This document shows, in pieces, positions 11,280 through 22,548 of a DNA stretch of 64,000 nt (positions within the stretch are counted from its first letter, which is position 1; each line of letters begins with the position of its first letter). The DNA is from Aquarana catesbeiana. Taxonomy: Eukaryota > Chordata > Amphibia > Anura > Ranidae. Position numbers and translations under genes: made by a program. The stretch spans positions 37,498,338 through 37,562,337 of the forward strand of contig NC_133336.1 in NCBI RefSeq assembly GCF_042186555.1, written 5' to 3'. The notes beneath the pieces were generated by a model. That model made no database searches. It saw only the letters and a program-made list of their open reading frames with translations, and was not told the origin of the DNA.

Positions 11280-11605
11280 CAGGGGTCTCCAAACTTTCTA
11301 AATAAAGGGCCAGTTTACTGTCCTCCAGACTTTATGGTGGCCGGACTGTGGCCAGTGGGAGTAGAAATTATCCTGGGATCAGTGGGATTAATCAATGCAT
11401 CTTTCGTATTAGGGGGAGGAATAATGCCCCATTGCTGGTGTCAGCTTGAGGAATAGTGCCCCATCGTTGGCGTCAGTGGGAGAAATGGTGCCCTGTCATT
11501 GGTGTCAGTAGCAAGAATATTGCCCCATTGTTGGTGTCAGTGGAGGGAAAAGTGCCCCAAGGACCAGATAAAAGCAAGTAAAGGGCTGCAGTTTGGAGAC
11601 CCCTG
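11280..11605. mobile_element. hAT MITE (CAGGGGTCTCCAAAC ends) with internal ~38-bp tandem repeats
   Basis: Inverted ends CAGGGGTCTCCAAAC and GTTTGGAGACCCCTG enclose 326 bp. Flanks CCCCAGAT and CCCTAGGG agree at 5 of 8 positions, consistent with an eroded 8-bp hAT duplication. The interior repeats a unit of about 38 bp built on GTGCCCCAT and TTGGTGTCAG four to five times. Confidence 0.85.
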
Positions 11606-12290
11606 CCCTAGGGCACCCTGAGATCCTGTCACAGGCCAGCCTGCAGATTTCCGCTGCAAAATTCTTATCTCCTTGCTGCAGATCTGTGACTCCATTTGAC
11701 ATGTGATGTTTGGCTTCACTGTTCACCTTTGGGCGTTACCTGCTCCACTGTGGGTTTATATCTTTTTCCCTTCTATTACTTCCTGGGTCACCTCCTTGTT
11801 TGCTTACCTATTTATACACATGTTCAGTGCAGCGCTCCTTGCCTGAGCAACTTTGCAGTTCTCTGAGCTCCTGTTCACTTTTCTCTTGTGTATCCTGTAT
11901 CAGACTATCCGTGTAGCGACCCCGGATTTGTTTACGTCTATGCTTGTTTGCTACCTACCCTGACCTTGGCTTGTCTCCTGTATTTATGGTTGTCTCCTGC
12001 TGCTTGTACTCTGCACAAGTGTTTGGTCTCTTCATCCTCAGCTGGGCGTACCTGGGGGCCACAACCTGATTTCAGCTTGCTGCAAGTCTATTGCCACCAT
12101 CAGGGGCTCTGGTGAAGAAGCAGGCTGGGACTTAGACTCTGCGCCCTTGGGAACCCTGAGTTGGCAATCTACAAAAGGCTCATTATTACAGACTCTTGAC
12201 AGATCCCCTAGGAAGTCAGCATTGCACCTACCACTTCACACCTTCTGCACTTCACTGGTCAGTGAGGTTGTCCATTGCGTAAATTAACCA
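11606..12290. other. Unclassified; possibly a decayed LTR
   Basis: Pyrimidine-rich sequence (11,700-12,180) with GTGTAGCGACCCCGGA and CTGACCTTGGCTTG resembles the style of frog Gypsy LTRs but has no clear ends. No coding signal. Confidence 0.35.
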
Positions 12291-12296
12291 TTGGCA

Positions 12297-12640
12297 TGTC
12301 CCAATAGTCTATACATCAGGCCAAATGGTGAAAAGGTGTATACACTGGACCAAATGGCCCAAAGTCAATACATCAGGCCAAATGGCCCAAAGGTCTATGC
12401 ATTAGACCAAACAGCTCAAACATCTATACATCAGGCCAAATGGCACAGAGGTTTATACATCCAACCAAACTGACCACAGGGCCATACATAGAATCAATTT
12501 TTCCAAAGGTCTACACATCAGGCCAAATGGCCCAAAAGTCTATATGCCAGGTGGCATGGCCCAAAGGTCTGTACATTAGGCTAATGGTCCAAAGGTCTTC
12601 ACATCAGGCCAAATGACCCAAAGGTCTTTACAACAGAACA
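12297..12640. repeat. Minisatellite with ~30-bp units
   Basis: About eleven imperfect units built on CATCAGGCCAAATGGCCCAA followed by AGGTCTATA. Spacers diverge gradually with the repeat itself, unlike a CRISPR. Confidence 0.9.
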
Positions 12641-12649
12641 AAACAAGGG

Positions 12650-13860
12650 ACAACTAAAGAGGAAAGAGGGGCAATGGGAGTTGTTTCCAAAAGAGGGACA
12701 GTCTCAAACACAGAACAGCTTTGAGTTATAGCTTTATACTATTTTTAGAAAACATTCTGACCTTACTCAATAATCACAATTTCAATTCTTTGTTACATGT
12801 AACTCTTTTACATATATATGAACAAATCTGAAGCAGGATGATGACAGAAAAGGCCATTGCAAGCCTTGTTATTTAGCTGTCTTTGTCAAAGCTGTGTGGT
12901 CTCTCAGTAATATAGGGTCTGTATACAGAGTACGCTGTACCATTATGGAGTTGATTATAATATCCTGAAATAAGTATGGAACTTGCACAGAATTAGAATA
13001 CATTTTAGCTATGAAAGCAAATAAATCTTTCAACCTTTATTCAGCAGAGCCAACAAGACTTGGTCTTACATGTATTATACAGTAACCCCGGAGGACTGTG
13101 TATAAAAAGAAACCTCTTGTGCTCTAATAATGGGATCCAGAAGGCAGGAACAGATTTTTGAGCCCAATGGCATGAATAAAAATGAAATGCAAACAGCAGC
13201 TGGCTAAAAAATGGTAATTCCAATTATTGCTTCTGTAGCATATGTCTTGTTGAATTGCACCAATCATTTGGTCTTTGGTCTGCGGGAAAAAGGAAGGAGG
13301 GAAAGGAGAATACAGTGTAATTTGCTTGGATATCATTTAAGTGAATTTATTTTTATGGCTTGCTGGAACAGACTGCAAAAATGAACTCTGTTAAATTCAA
13401 TTGGAAATATCTCTTTTTGCCTTTCTCTAAAAGTCGACTTCACGTGCCACTGGTATTTCGGGTTCTGATTACTGTAAGTACATACAATCACCCCTAGTGC
13501 TTCGTAACTCTCCAGGGGATTGGTGAGTTTCCCTTACAATTGTACCTTGCTCATGAGGCCATATCAAAAGTATTGATCTCTTGCAGCTTGGTGGTCCAGT
13601 TATGTAACATACATTAACATGAAGAATTGTGGAGGATTGAAGTATTTGAGAAGTTTAAGGTGGGGGTATCTCAATGCTTACGTTTCAATGACTTCCTTTT
13701 ATTGTCATCAGTAGTGAATTTACACATTTATCGGCAAACTGAATTGGAAAGGAAGTGCCATTGGATCTGAAAAGGTATTTTGACAGTCAGTGTTGGGACA
13801 TAAGCATAGTTAATAGGCTCCACCTTAGGCCACAGGTGTCCACTGGAGGAATGGTTCAAG
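12650..13860. other. No gene seen; apparently single-copy
   Basis: No coding frame, tandem repeat or element terminus recognised. This is one of the few stretches that could be host unique DNA. Confidence 0.45.
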
Positions 13861-13971
13861 AAAGGTTGACCGCACTCCCAGGTATGAAGCAGTGATAATT
13901 ACTTTATTGAAGATAAAAATCCATTAAGGTACATCATAAAACATCATGAGACCTCGATGCATTCATGGCAA

Positions 13972-14010
13972 GATTAATGCGTTTCACGAATCGAGGTTGG
14001 CTTAGTCATA
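13972..14010 (-). ncRNA. Hammerhead-ribozyme-like module (decayed)
   Basis: On the minus strand ATGACTA stands for CTGANGA and GAAACGCATTA for the second box. AATAAAG follows about 90 bases downstream (near 13,905 on the plus strand as CTTTATT), the layout seen in other copies. Confidence 0.35.
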
Positions 14011-14047
14011 GGATTATGACTAAGCCAACCTTGATTCGTTAAATGCG
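13979..14047. repeat. Near-perfect ~33-bp-arm palindrome
   Basis: GGTTGGCTTAGTCATA and its complement lie either side of a three- to four-base centre near 14,011-14,014. The symmetry extends outward with few mismatches. It joins two hammerhead-like module remnants tail to tail. Confidence 0.85.
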
Positions 14048-14470
14048 TCCCCACAAAGTTGGGAGCATGAAACTGTCCAAAATGTCTTGGTATGCTGACG
14101 CTTGAAGGGTTCCCTACACTGGAATTAAATAGCCAACCCCTGAAAAACAACCCCACACCACAATCCCCCCTCCACCAAATTATTTGGACCAGTGCACAAA
14201 GCAAGGTCCATAAAGACATGAATGAGTGAGTTTGTCCAAACTTGTCCAACATCAGTGTCTGACCTCACAAATGCACTTCTGGAAGAATGGTCAAACATTC
14301 CCATAGACACACTCCTAAACCTTATGGACAGCCTTCCCAGAAGAGTTGAATCTGTTATAGCTGCAAAGGGTGGGCCAACTCAATATGGAACCCTATGTAC
14401 TAAGACTGGGATGCAAAGTAAAGTTCATGTGCGTGTAAAGGCAGGTGTCACAATACTTTTGACAATATAG
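14048..14470 (+). mobile_element. Tc1 family A, internally deleted copy
   Basis: It contains inverted and direct fragments of the family A catalytic region and the 3' end encoding NALLEEWSNIPIDTLLNLMDSLPRRVESVIAAKGGPTQYGT on the plus strand (about 14,262-14,405). It ends with the family terminus just before the hAT MITE at 14,471. Confidence 0.8.
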
Positions 14471-14879
14471 CAGGAGTATGCGGTCCATAAGGGGCGCAGG
14501 GGCACCGCCCCGCTAGTTTGTATGTGGGGATGCATGTGAGGCGCTGGACTTATACGTTTCTATGAGATTCGTTTTTTTTTCCAAGCCACATGTTTAGAGC
14601 CGAAAGCTCTAGTTGGCTTGAAAAAGGTTGGGCTCGGGGCACAGAGCTCCGTGCCCTGAACCCACCCACTTGTGACAGTAGTGAATCAATATTAGCTATT
14701 GTCTTCGGGCTTCTCCTCCCAACCAATCAGGACAGGAGGCGGATCGGGTTGGCTGGGAGGAGAAGCTGAGGAAGCCACGGAGGGGCTGAGTGCGGGGGGA
14801 CCATGGGGGGCTGAGTGAGGACCTGGGGGGGGTTTGTTTGTTGCCCCCCAAAAAAAAGGTTTAGCACCAGCCGCCACTG
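14471..14879. mobile_element. hAT MITE inserted at the end of the Tc1 copy
   Basis: Flanked by CAATATAG (14,463-14,470) and CATTATAG (14,880-14,887), an 8-bp duplication with one difference. The right end CACCAGCCGCCACTG is a hAT-type terminus; the left end starts CAGGAGTATGCGG. No transposase. Confidence 0.75.
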
Positions 14880-15373
14880 CATTATAGTGTATGTTGCAAA
14901 TTCTGTTTCCTAGACACACAATTATGGTTATCTTTATGGTTAGAATAAGATATCAACAAATGATAAGGAAGTTACAAAGAAGAAGAAATACCATATTGCA
15001 CATTTGCAAAAAAGTGTAAGGGAATAGAACAGACAGAGAAAAACACAAGTTGGAGAGAGAAGGTTTAGATATGGAAGAGGGATAGAAGCAAATTAACCAC
15101 TTCCAGCCCAAGGACGTCATATGACGTCCTGGACTTTCAGTGGGAATATCCGAATGATGCTTGCAGCTACAGGCATCATTCAGATATCCTTGTTTTCAGG
15201 CGGCAATTCTGTGCACATAAGAATGATCAGAGCGGCAGTTCTGCCACTTGATCGTTCTTACAGGCGATGGGAGGGGACAACCCCCCTCCTCCCGCCGCCA
15301 TCCGGTGCTTCTCTGGGCTCCCCCGTGCCATTGGGGACCCGGAGAAAGAATCGGCCACCGCCGGATGACGAGA

Positions 15374-15415
15374 ATAGAGATGACCGGTGACCATATGGTC
15401 ACCGGTCATCTCTAT
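15374..15415. repeat. 42-bp perfect palindrome (first copy)
   Basis: ATAGAGATGACCGGTGACC meets its exact reverse complement across the central CATATG without a spacer. Confidence 0.95.
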
Positions 15416-15725
15416 GACCTTCAGAGGCCCGGGCGGTTATAACGTCACGTCTGGGCCACGGATGTAAACAAAGCCGTGATCGCGGCTGGTAAGCATGAGA
15501 TCGTGGATTTTTTTTCTCGATCTCATGCTTTCCAGCCTGGAGGAGAGATGTGGGGTCTTATTGACCCCGCATCTCTCCATAAAGAGGAGTGTTCCGCCAT
15601 TTGATCGTTCTTACAGGCGACTGGAGGGGACATCCCCCCCCTCTCACCGCCATCTGATGCTCCTCCAGGCTCTCCCGTGCCATCGGGGACCTGGAGAAAG
15701 AATCGGCTTCCCCCAGATGACGAGA

Positions 15726-15767
15726 ATAGAGATGACCGGTGACCATATGGTCACCGGTCATCTCTAT
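15726..15767. repeat. 42-bp perfect palindrome (second copy)
   Basis: Identical to the palindrome at 15,374, 352 bp away in the direct duplication. Confidence 0.95.
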
Positions 15768-16576
15768 GACCGTCAGAGGCCCGGGCGCGACGTTATGACA
15801 TCACGTCTGGGCCACAGATGTAAACAAAGCAGCGATCGCGGCTGGTAAGCACGAGATCATGGATTTTTTTTCCGATCTCATGCTTTCCAGCCTGGAGGAG
15901 AGATGTGGGGTCTTATTGACCCCGCATCTCTCCATAAAGAGGACCTGTCACGAATGATTGCTATTACAAGGGATGTTTACATCCCTTGTAATAGGAATAA
16001 AAGTGATCAAAAAAAAAAATGTTGTAAAAGAAAGTAAAAAAAAAAAAAATAAATGAATAATTTAAACCGCCCATGTCCCTGGTAGCTTGTGCTCAGAAGC
16101 GAATGCACACGTTAGTCCCGCCCACATATGTAAACACCGTTCAAACTACACACGTGAGGTATTGCCGCGTGTGTTAGAGTGCGAGCAACAATTCTAGCTC
16201 TAGACCTCCTCTGTAACTGAAGTTTGGCGTCATTCCATGTGCGCAATTTTAAAGCGTGACATGTTGGGTACCTATTTACTCGGCATAACATCATCTTTCA
16301 CATTATACAAAAAAATTGGGCTAACTTTACAGTTTTGTTATTTTTTTAAAATCATGAAACTTTTTTTTTTTTTTTTTTAAAAACACGTTTGAAAAATTGT
16401 TGCGCAAATACCGTGCGAGATAAAATGTTGCAATGACCGCCATTTTATTCCCTAGGGGGTCTGCTAAAAAAAATATATAAATATATTTGGGGGTTCTGAG
16501 TAATTTTCTAGCAAAAAAATGATGATTTTTACATGTAGGAGAGAAGTGCCAGAATAGGCCCGGTATGGAAGCGGAA

Positions 16577-16780
16577 AGCAGAAAGAGACGGCTAGAATGA
16601 TGAAGAATGTCAGATGATAATGAAGGAGAATAGAACGGACAGGAAGACAAATACAGGTCGGAGAGAAAAAGTTCAGATGTAGAAGAGAGATGGAAACAAA
16701 TTAAGGAAGGAAAGGAAGAGAAGGCTGGAATGATGAAGGATCTCAGATGATAATGAAGGAGAAGAACTGAAAGAATATGA
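16577..16780. repeat. A/G-rich direct repeat, period ~150 bp
   Basis: Segments containing GATGATAATGAAGGAGAA recur near 16,613 and 16,747. A related segment lies at 15,007-15,095, on the other side of the K element, which suggests that element inserted into a longer tandem array. Confidence 0.6.
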
Positions 16781-16931
16781 AAATGTTAAAGTAGACCTGT
16801 CATGAGAGAAATATGGAGGCTGCCATTGCTGGCCTGCTTCTGAAAATGATAGTTGTCGGGCTTCAATATTTCTTAGTTACAGACCGAGAACAAGCATGCA
16901 GCAAATGAAAGTCACAGAAAGGTGAGGCTTA

Positions 16932-17170
16932 GAGCCGGTTCACACAGGGGCGACTTGTCAGGCGACCTAGCCGCCTGTTCTGTACAATGGAACCGTTCTA
17001 ACAGGAGCAACGCAATTCGCTCCGACTTAGAAAAAGGTTCCTGTACTACTTTGGGGCGACTTGCATAGACTTCTATACAGAAGTCGTTTTGCAAGTCGCC
17101 GCGGAAGTCGTTTGCAGGTCGCCTCGCTGAGGCGACCTGCAAGTCGTGCCGCCCCTGTGTGAACCGGGGC
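16932..17170. mobile_element. PIF/Harbinger-type MITE with TTA duplication
   Basis: TTA flanks both sides (16,929-16,931; 17,171-17,173). Inverted ends carry CCGGTTCACACAGGGGCG. It holds a perfect hairpin with 14-bp arms (17,112-17,142). The 3-bp TWA target is characteristic of PIF/Harbinger. Confidence 0.85.
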
Positions 17171-17376
17171 TTACTAATCTCTCTACCTGTGTTGTGTCAT
17201 TGACTCAAACTACGGAAGCCAAAGCATCAGGATGACAGCCAGGCACTGAGCATTTTCAGAAGATGTTAGCAAGGGCAGCCATTATTTTTTTTCTAATGGC
17301 TGGTGTACTTTAACTACTTGCCGTCCGCCCTATAGCAGTTTTACTGCTACAGGGCGGCGGCTGTGCGCAGGATCAC

Positions 17377-17387
<11 letters not shown>

Positions 17388-17443
<56 letters not shown>
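17388..17443. repeat. (TA)n microsatellite
   Basis: A TA dinucleotide run inside family K copy 4. Confidence 0.9.
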
Positions 17444-17444
<1 letters not shown>

Positions 17445-17613
17445 GTGATGCTGTACTTTTTCATGTAGCAGGTGCGAATGCGTGATGTTGTGATTATGCA
17501 CAGCGGGAGCCAATCAGCAGCTGCCGCGGACTTGGTGTTCGCTGGCACCAGCCAATCATTCCTTACACAGGCAGAACACAGACCTCCCAACATTTTGAGA
17601 TGGGAATGAGGAA

Positions 17614-18051
17614 TTCCCCGTACACATGGTCGGACATTGATCGGACATTCCGATAACAAAATCCATGGATTTTTTTCCGACCGATGTTGGCTCAAACTTG
17701 TCTTGCATACACACGGTCACACAAATCTTGTCGGAAATTCAGAACGTCAGGAACGCGGTGACGTACAACACGTACGACGAGCCGAGAAAAAAGAAGTTCA
17801 TTAGCCAGTGCGGCTCTTCTGCTTGATTCCGAGGCATGCGTGGCACTTTGTACGTCGGAATTGTCTACACAAGATCGGAATTTGCGCGAACGGATTTTGT
17901 TGTCGGAAAATTTGAGAACCAGATCTCAAATTTTGTGCGACAGAAATTCTGATGGAAACTGTCCGATGGAGCCTACACACGGTCGGAATTTCCGACAACA
18001 AGCTCCGATTGCACATTTTACGTCGGAAAGTCCGACCGTGTGTACGGGGCA
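17614..18051. mobile_element. PIF/Harbinger-type MITE, copy 1 (CCCCGTACACA ends)
   Basis: Inverted ends TTCCCCGTACACATGGTCGG and CCGACCGTGTGTACGGGGCA enclose 438 bp. GAA flanks both sides, a 3-bp duplication. Multiple internal TCGGAATTTCCGA dyads occur. The same family is at 21,140-21,573. Confidence 0.85.
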
Positions 18052-19333
18052 GAACGCCTATCAGCAAAAGCATGCAGGTATAGGACACACCCCCTGTCAC
18101 GCCCCCTTAAAGGAGAATTGTACAAAAAAAAAACAGATTGGTTAAGCCCACAAGTGCTTTTTTACCACTACTATTCCTTTATATTGGCTTTTGGAATTTA
18201 CAGATGCAGCAATTTAGAAATCAGATGAAAGGTTTAGCGCTGGAAAACACTTTTTGATAGATAAAAAAAGTGCATTTTAAAAACATCTTTATAGATCAGA
18301 CCAAAATGAGGGACAAATGAGGAGGAATGAGGGACAGAGGGACATTGCTCCAAATCAGGGACAGTCCCTTGAAATCAGGGATGGTTGGGAGCTATGTAAA
18401 CAAGGCAGATCGCCGTTCTGTCATTACAGATGGCATGAATGCTGTGTTACTGCAAAGCAGGGACAAGGATTCATACCATCCCTTAGTAAAAGCACCTCCG
18501 CCACAGTACACAAACACAGACTAGGCACACAGTTAACCCTTTGATCGCCCCTGATGTTAACCCCTTCCCAGCCAATGTCATTAGTACAGTGGCAGTGCAT
18601 ATCTTTAGCACGGATCGCTGTATTAATGTCACTGGTTCCCACAAAGTGTCAAGAAATGTCAGTTAGTGTCTGATTTGTCCGCCGTAATATTGCAGTCCCG
18701 CTATAAGTCACTGATCGCCGCCATTAATAGTAAAAAAGAAAAAAAAAATTCCAAAAATCTATCCCATAGTTGGTAGATGTGAGGAGGAAGACAGGTCAGA
18801 ACTCTGTCAATGTAAACAATACAGAGCTCTGTCCTGTCACTGGAGATGTGTCGGTTTTTGTTTCCCTGCAAAGCCGGGTTATAAAAACCGCCACAATCCT
18901 TAGTGAAAACACCTCACAGTAGCCCTTTGATCACCCTAGATGTTAAACCTTTCCCTGCTAGTGTCATTAGTACAGTGACAGTGCATATTTTTAGCATGGA
19001 TCACTGTATTCCTGTCACTGGTACCCACGAAGTGTCAAAAGTGTCAGTTAGTGTCAGATTGCCAATCATACTATCGCAGTCCCGCTATAAGTCGCTGATT
19101 GCCGCCATTACTAGTATAAAATAAATAAATAAAAAAATTCCAGTATATATCCCATAGTTTGTAGACGCTATAACTTTCGCGCAAACCAATCAATATACGC
19201 TGATTAGGATTTTTGTTCACCAAAAATATGTAGTAGAATACATATTGGCCTAAATTGACGGCGAAATGTGATTTTTTTTTTTTTTTCTTCAATTTTTATT
19301 TTGGATATGTTTTATAGCAGAAAGTAAGACATT

Positions 19334-19370
<37 letters not shown>

Positions 19371-19688
19371 GTCGGTCTTTTTTTGTTTATAGTGCAAAAA
19401 AAAACCTCAGAGGTGATCAAATACCACCAAAAGAAAGCTCTATTTATGGGAAAAAAAATGACATAAATGTTATTTGGGTACAGCGTCGCACGACCGCGCA
19501 ATTTTCAGTTAAAATAACGCAGGGCCATATCGCAAAAAATGGCCTGGTCATGAAGGGGGGGGGTAAATCGGAGCTGAAGTGGTTAAACAAAAGAACAGGA
19601 ACAAATGTAGAGGAGCAACACAAGGAGAAATTGAGCTAAAAGGGAAATAGGAAAGTAAAAAAAAAAAAAAAATTATTGGAAACATATA

Positions 19689-19893
19689 GAGAAGGACCCT
19701 TGCTCTCTGTGTGGAAGCAGTGGTCTCACTACAGAGGTCTGACACATCTCCTATGAAGTCTGAGCCAGAGCTTTCCAATCAGCAGGGAATATGAGATTGG
19801 CTGATTACAGAGCTATCAGTCGCACTCAGTGGGAGCAGGTTAGACCTCTGCTGGGAGACCACTGCTTCCACACAGAGAGCAAGGGTCCTTCTC
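19689..19893. repeat. Inverted repeat with 39-bp perfect arms
   Basis: Arms at 19,689-19,727 and 19,855-19,893 (GAGAAGGACCCTTGCTCTCT and onward) are exact reverse complements around 127 bp. It looks like the core of a palindromic MITE. Confidence 0.9.
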
Positions 19894-20192
19894 TACAGCA
19901 TGCTGGCTGGGGACACTTTTCTACTCATAACAAACTGTAAAGACATTTCACTTATATTGTTTTGATGTACCTAGAAAGTTTTTTGCTAATTTAAAATGAA
20001 AATTTATATGGGCTTAAGTGCGGCTGGAAATAACATTGTGTGGAGCTTCTAAATGATAAGAGCCATGAACTAGAAGAGGATAAAAATGGCAGAAATAGAA
20101 AGAGTATAAAAATAATATTGTCAAAAGTATTGGAACACCTGCCTTTACACGCTCATGAACTGTAATGGCATCCCAGTCTTAGTCCGTAGGGT

Positions 20193-20475
20193 TCAATATT
20201 GAGTTGGCCCACCCTTTGCAGCTATAACAGCTTCAACTCTTCTGGGAAGTCTGTTCACAAGGTTTAGGAGTGTGTCTATGGGAATGTTTGACCATTCTTC
20301 CAGAAGAGCATTTGTGAGGTCAGGCACTGATGTTGGACGAGAAGGCCTGGCTTGCAGGCTCCACTCTGATTTATCCCAAAGGTGTTCTATCGGGATGAGG
20401 TCAGGACTCTGTGCAGGCCAGTCAAGTTCCTCCACCCCAAACTTGTTAATCCATGTCTTTATGGACCTTGCTTTG
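20193..20475 (-). pseudogene. Tc1 family A transposase C-terminal fragment
   Basis: On the minus strand the frame reads APVHKARSIKTWINKFGVEELDWPAQSPDL, IPIEHLWDKSEWSLQARPSR, PTSVPDLTNALLEEWSNIP and IDTLLNLVNRLPRRVEAVIAAKGGPTQY. It carries the C-terminal DDE segment, including the catalytic glutamate in the IEHLWD motif. The N-terminal DNA-binding domain and the first catalytic aspartate are missing, so it cannot act alone. The best-conserved piece of this family in the window, it is useful for family assignment. Confidence 0.8.
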
Positions 20476-21139
20476 TGCACTGGTGCCCAGCCACAAAGCA
20501 AGGTCCATAAAGACATGGATGACCGAGTTTGGGGTGGAAGAACTTGACTGGTCTGCACAGAGTCCTGACCTCAACCTATTAGAATAAATTAGAGCGGAGA
20601 CTTACGCCAGTGATGTTGCTGGTGTGATGGTCAGTGAAGATGAACAATTGAGGAACCCCTATCATGTTCCTGGATAAGTGATGATGTCTTACACTGCGCC
20701 GGAGCATGAAATTGTCCAAAATTTCTAGGTTTGCTGACCCCTTAAGGGTTATCTTACACTGGAACTAAGAGGCCAAGCCCAACCCCTGAAAAAAAAAACC
20801 CACACCATAATCCCCCCTCCACCAAATGATTTGGACCAGTGCACAAGTCAAGGTCCATAAAGACATGGATGAGCGGGTTTGGGGTGGAGGAGCTTCACTG
20901 GCCTGCACAGAGTCCTGACCTCAACCTGATAGAACACCTTTGGGATAAATTAGAGCGCAAACAGCGAGCCAGGCCTTCTCGCCCAACATCAGTGCCTGAC
21001 CTCACAATACATTTCTGGAAGAATGGTCAAACATTCCCATAGACACACTCCTAAACCTTGTGGACAGCCTTCCCAGAAGAGTTGAAGCTGTTATAGCTGC
21101 AAAGGGTGGGCCAACTCAATATTGAACCCTACGGACTAA

Positions 21140-21573
21140 TGCCCCGTACACACGGTCGGACTTTGTACTGACATTCCGATAACAAAATCCTAGAATTTTT
21201 TCCGACGGATGTTGGCTCAAACTTGTTTTGCATACACACAGTCACACAAAGTTGTCGGAAAATCCGATCGTTCTGAATGCGGTGACGTAAAACACGTACG
21301 TCGGGACTATAAACAGGGCAGTGGCCAATAGCTTTCATCTCTTTATTTATTCTGAGCATGCGTGGCACTTTGTCCGTCGGATTTGTGTATACACGATCGG
21401 AATTTCCGACAACAGATTTTGTTGTCGGAAAATTTTATCTCCTGCTCTCCAACTTTGTGTGTCGGAAAATCCGATGGAAAATGTCCGATGGAGCCCACAC
21501 ACGGTCGGAATTTCCGACAACACGCTCCGATCGGACATTTTCCATCGGAAAATCCGACCGTGTGTACGGGGCA
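21140..21573. mobile_element. PIF/Harbinger-type MITE, copy 2, nested in Tc1
   Basis: Flanked by TAA (21,137-21,139 and 21,574-21,576), the TWA target of PIF/Harbinger. The ends TGCCCCGTACACACGGTCGG and CCGACCGTGTGTACGGGGCA are exact complements. Removing it restores the Tc1 sequence CTACGGACTAAGACTGGGAT seen in other copies. Confidence 0.9.
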
Positions 21574-21644
21574 TAAGACTGGGATACTATTAAAGTTCAT
21601 GTGTGTGTAAAGGCAGGCGTCCCAATACTTTTGATAATATGCAA

Positions 21645-22110
21645 ATTGGATGCATTTTGAGCCACATCCGATTCGCATGACATGTGAAATAACATTGATT
21701 TCCATTGAAGCTGTTTACAAATATGCGGTACATCCACATTGCTAATTTAAAAAGTCCTGTGCACTTTCCAAGCATTGCGGTGTGTTTTAGGTGTGAATTC
21801 CAGGCTCATGAGTTTTATGGGAACGCTTCTAAAGATTGCACGTGTCCAGCTGTGTTCAGGATTCAGTTCAGGATTTCAGCACAGATTGCTCTCCTACTAC
21901 AGGAGTTGACAGCCTTTATCTACTATGTATTGGCCAGCACTGAAATCACAGCTGTGCAAAAATCTGGTCCTGAGCCTTGCAAATTTGCATCAGAACTGCA
22001 TCAAAAACGCACCTGAAGTGCTGAGCAAATGCTTTTTTTATTTGCAGTGAAAACGGACAAACATTTCGCATGGGACATATGTGAACCCAGGATAAATCTT
22101 TCTAGATCAT
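21645..22110. other. No gene seen
   Basis: No recognised element between the Tc1 end and the Gypsy LTR. Confidence 0.4.
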
Positions 22111-22119
22111 TGGGGTTGT

Positions 22120-22535
22120 TGTCAGGGCTGGGCTCAGCCCTTCCTTCTCTGAGCTGGCCGCTCAGCTGTCAGGTAATTGCCAGTTCCTATCCCTCCACAG
22201 TGACTCACCTGTTGATGATATCCTGCTCGTCAGTCCTGCCTACTTAAGCCGTCCAGCCCAGAGCATCTCTGCCTTCGCCTTAGTCAACATCACAGAGACG
22301 CTCTCCTGCATTCCTGTTAAAAGACTTGCTTGGCTGACATCCTTCTGGCTCCAGATCCTGCTTGCTGTTTTACTACGCTCATCTCCAGCTCCCTGATGTT
22401 GGGCTTGTCTGACTATGCGTTCCGGTTCCTGATCTCTGGCTATGTTTTGACTATGTTTGTTCTATTTACTTTTATTATTAAACAAGTGTGATTTAACTGT
22501 ATTTCTGTCTTGGTCTGATTTCATGGTTTCTGACA
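22120..22535 (+). repeat. 5' LTR of a Ty3/Gypsy retrotransposon
   Basis: The 416-bp sequence begins TGTCAG and ends CTGACA, the TG...CA inverted termini of an LTR. It directly precedes a gag reading frame on the same strand. An ATTAAA lies near 22,476 and could serve polyadenylation. A related copy stands alone at 41,468-41,848. I could not recognise a standard tRNA primer-binding site just after the LTR. Confidence 0.8.
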
Positions 22536-22548
22536 GTAGGCGAAGGCC

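Larger units (their letters stand above)
15097..16565. mobile_element. Family K element, copy 3, with an internal direct duplication
   Basis: TTAA at 15,093-15,096 precedes CCACTTCCAGCCCAAGG. It contains two ~350-bp direct repeats (about 15,237-15,590 and 15,597-15,943), each with a 42-bp perfect palindrome. Homology to the K copy at 46,320-47,350 (opposite orientation) runs to about 16,565, where it is truncated without a second TTAA. Confidence 0.75.
17314..19582. mobile_element. Family K element, copy 4, with nested elements
   Basis: Bordered by TTAA at 17,310-17,313 and 19,583-19,586. The left end CTACTTGCCGTCC and right end AGCTGAAGTGG fit the family. It contains a (TA)n array (17,388-17,443). 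A second MITE has ends near 17,577 (ACCTCCCAAC) and 18,395 (GTTGGGAGC), and a Harbinger MITE (17,614-18,051) sits within that one. Family landmarks (ACCACCAAAAGAAAGC, CGCGCAAACCAATC) lie at 19,100-19,440. Confidence 0.7.
20116..21640. mobile_element. Tc1 family A copy, rearranged and carrying a Harbinger MITE
   Basis: Both termini are present: TATTGTCAAAAGTATTGG at the left and CCAATACTTTTGATAATA at the right. The left part encodes transposase on the minus strand. Orientation flips at about 20,490, where a palindrome centred on AAAGCAAGGTCCATAAAGAC occurs. After a short unrelated stretch (20,590-20,700), further inverted and direct pieces follow. A MITE interrupts the right end at 21,140. Confidence 0.8.

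Noticed and set aside
12297..12640. CRISPR-like spaced repeat
   Set aside because: Spacers vary little and resemble decayed repeat, unit edges drift, and the setting is a vertebrate genome.
17330..17695. 121-codon minus-strand frame with (IY)n core
   Set aside because: A TA microsatellite inside a TTAA-type element gives the run; flanks are transposon DNA.
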